The notes below the pieces were generated by a model. The model was not told the DNA's origin. It worked only from the letters and a program-made list of their open reading frames with translations, and searched no databases. Both the position numbers and the translations under genes were made by a program. A stretch of DNA of 64,000 bases from Stieleria neptunia (GTDB lineage: Bacteria; Planctomycetota; Planctomycetia; Pirellulales; Pirellulaceae). The stretch covers positions 7,064,938 through 7,128,937 of the forward strand of contig NZ_CP037423.1 of assembly GCF_007754155.1 (NCBI RefSeq). Direction: 5' to 3'. Below are positions 63,623 to 64,000 of this stretch, piece by piece (the stretch's first letter is position 1; each line of letters starts with the position of its first letter).

Positions 63623-64000
63623 ATGTATTCGTCGCTTCGTTTCAGGCTGCATCTCGCGGCCGCGGTTGTTGGTTCATTGAGTCTGCTGTTCGGCGGGGTC
63701 GTCGATGCGGAGACGCCGACCAAGTTGCTTCGCGCCGGTGCATTTGCGATTGACATCACTCCGACCAAGTTTCCCGTCAGCTCGGCCGGCAGCATGACGC
63801 ATCGGATGGCCGACCAGGCGCATGACCCGCTGCACGCGCGGTGTCTGGTGCTGGACAACGGCCAAACGACGATTGCATTGGTCACCTGCGACAGCTGCAT
63901 GATCCCACGTGAGATCTACGACACCGCCAAGCAGCAGGCGTCCGCAGCGACCGGCATTCCAACCGATCACATCCTTTGCTCGGCCACCCACACGCACACC
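63623..64000 (+). CDS. Neutral ceramidase-like protein, N-terminal part (runs off window)
   Basis: From ATG 63623 (an in-frame ATG lies at 63560) the frame stays open to the window end, 126 codons. A signal peptide (FRLHLAAAVVGSLSLLFGG) is followed by LRAGAFAIDITPTKFPVSSA, HDPLHARCLVLDNGQTTIAL and CSATHTHT, closely parallel to the start of the giant protein at 57048. It is thus a paralogue or a second ceramidase-family enzyme, which would hydrolyse amide-linked lipids or a related secreted substrate. The rest is outside the window. Confidence 0.85.
   Translation, partial: MYSSLRFRLHLAAAVVGSLSLLFGGVVDAETPTKLLRAGAFAIDITPTKFPVSSAGSMTHRMADQAHDPLHARCLVLDNGQTTIALVTCDSCMIPREIYDTAKQQASAATGIPTDHILCSATHTHT

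Noticed and set aside
62528..63652. Long frames on both strands across the 140-bp repeats
   Set aside because: Repetitive peptide copies produced by non-coding repeats; one also overlaps the true 3' end of the giant gene antisense.

Overview
The window reads as chromosomal DNA of a marine-type planctomycete (Pirellulaceae, Rhodopirellula-like). The grounds are family content: a sulfatase fused to a sialidase domain, a giant secreted protein joining a ceramidase-like domain, LamG domains, a PVC-type dehydrogenase and a haem-binding domain, a PEP-CTERM formylglycine-generating-enzyme relic, DUF3160 and many secreted orphan proteins. Long, repeat-rich gaps between genes are also typical. No taxonomic search was possible.

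Layout. 1-2005: 3' end of a glycolate oxidase iron-sulfur subunit gene, a MITE-like inverted-repeat element, a small acidic protein, rpsU (bS21) and tRNA-Val(TAC). 2569-3136: one DUF559 nuclease gene framed by ~80-bp inverted repeats that are themselves hairpins. 3356-7718: ADP-ribosylglycohydrolase, an orphan membrane protein and a class-3 lipase. 7719-10730: tandem repeats, a decayed PEP-CTERM/FGE gene, a GlpF-type aquaglyceroporin and a sialidase-like protein. 10923-17916: small zinc-ribbon and LURP-one proteins, a lipoprotein, a TPR protein, a LEPR-like secreted protein and several gene relics. 18433-23449: glycosyltransferase, a kelch-like protein and a DUF3160 membrane protein, probably one transcription unit. 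23721-28651: membrane protein and two secreted carbohydrate-active-type proteins.

28969-34519 holds an HD-domain plus TPR/HEAT-repeat gene pair whose first gene is split by an intact IS1380-family element. The IS has perfect 16-bp ends and a 6-bp target duplication, and removing it in silico restores one continuous 515-residue reading frame. This is the best candidate for an unfamiliar, possibly conflict-related, system. 34860-39001: GNAT, metallophosphoesterase and small orphan genes. 39151-44335: an RND efflux pump operon (adaptor with a 9x15-bp in-frame tandem repeat) divergent from an HxlR regulator, with two palindromic operator candidates between them. 44470-46876: OPT transporter and partner. 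46951-51170: a Ser/Thr kinase/hybrid histidine kinase fusion overlapping a REC-PP2C phosphatase gene. 51325-52591: cupin, DUF2256 and a secreted protein.

53119-64000 is a secreted polymer-degradation region: a sialidase-like protein, the sulfatase-sialidase fusion, the giant ceramidase/dehydrogenase protein, five ~140-bp tandem repeats, and the start of a second ceramidase-like gene that runs off the window. Dispersed palindromic and short tandem repeats fill most of the larger gene-free gaps.
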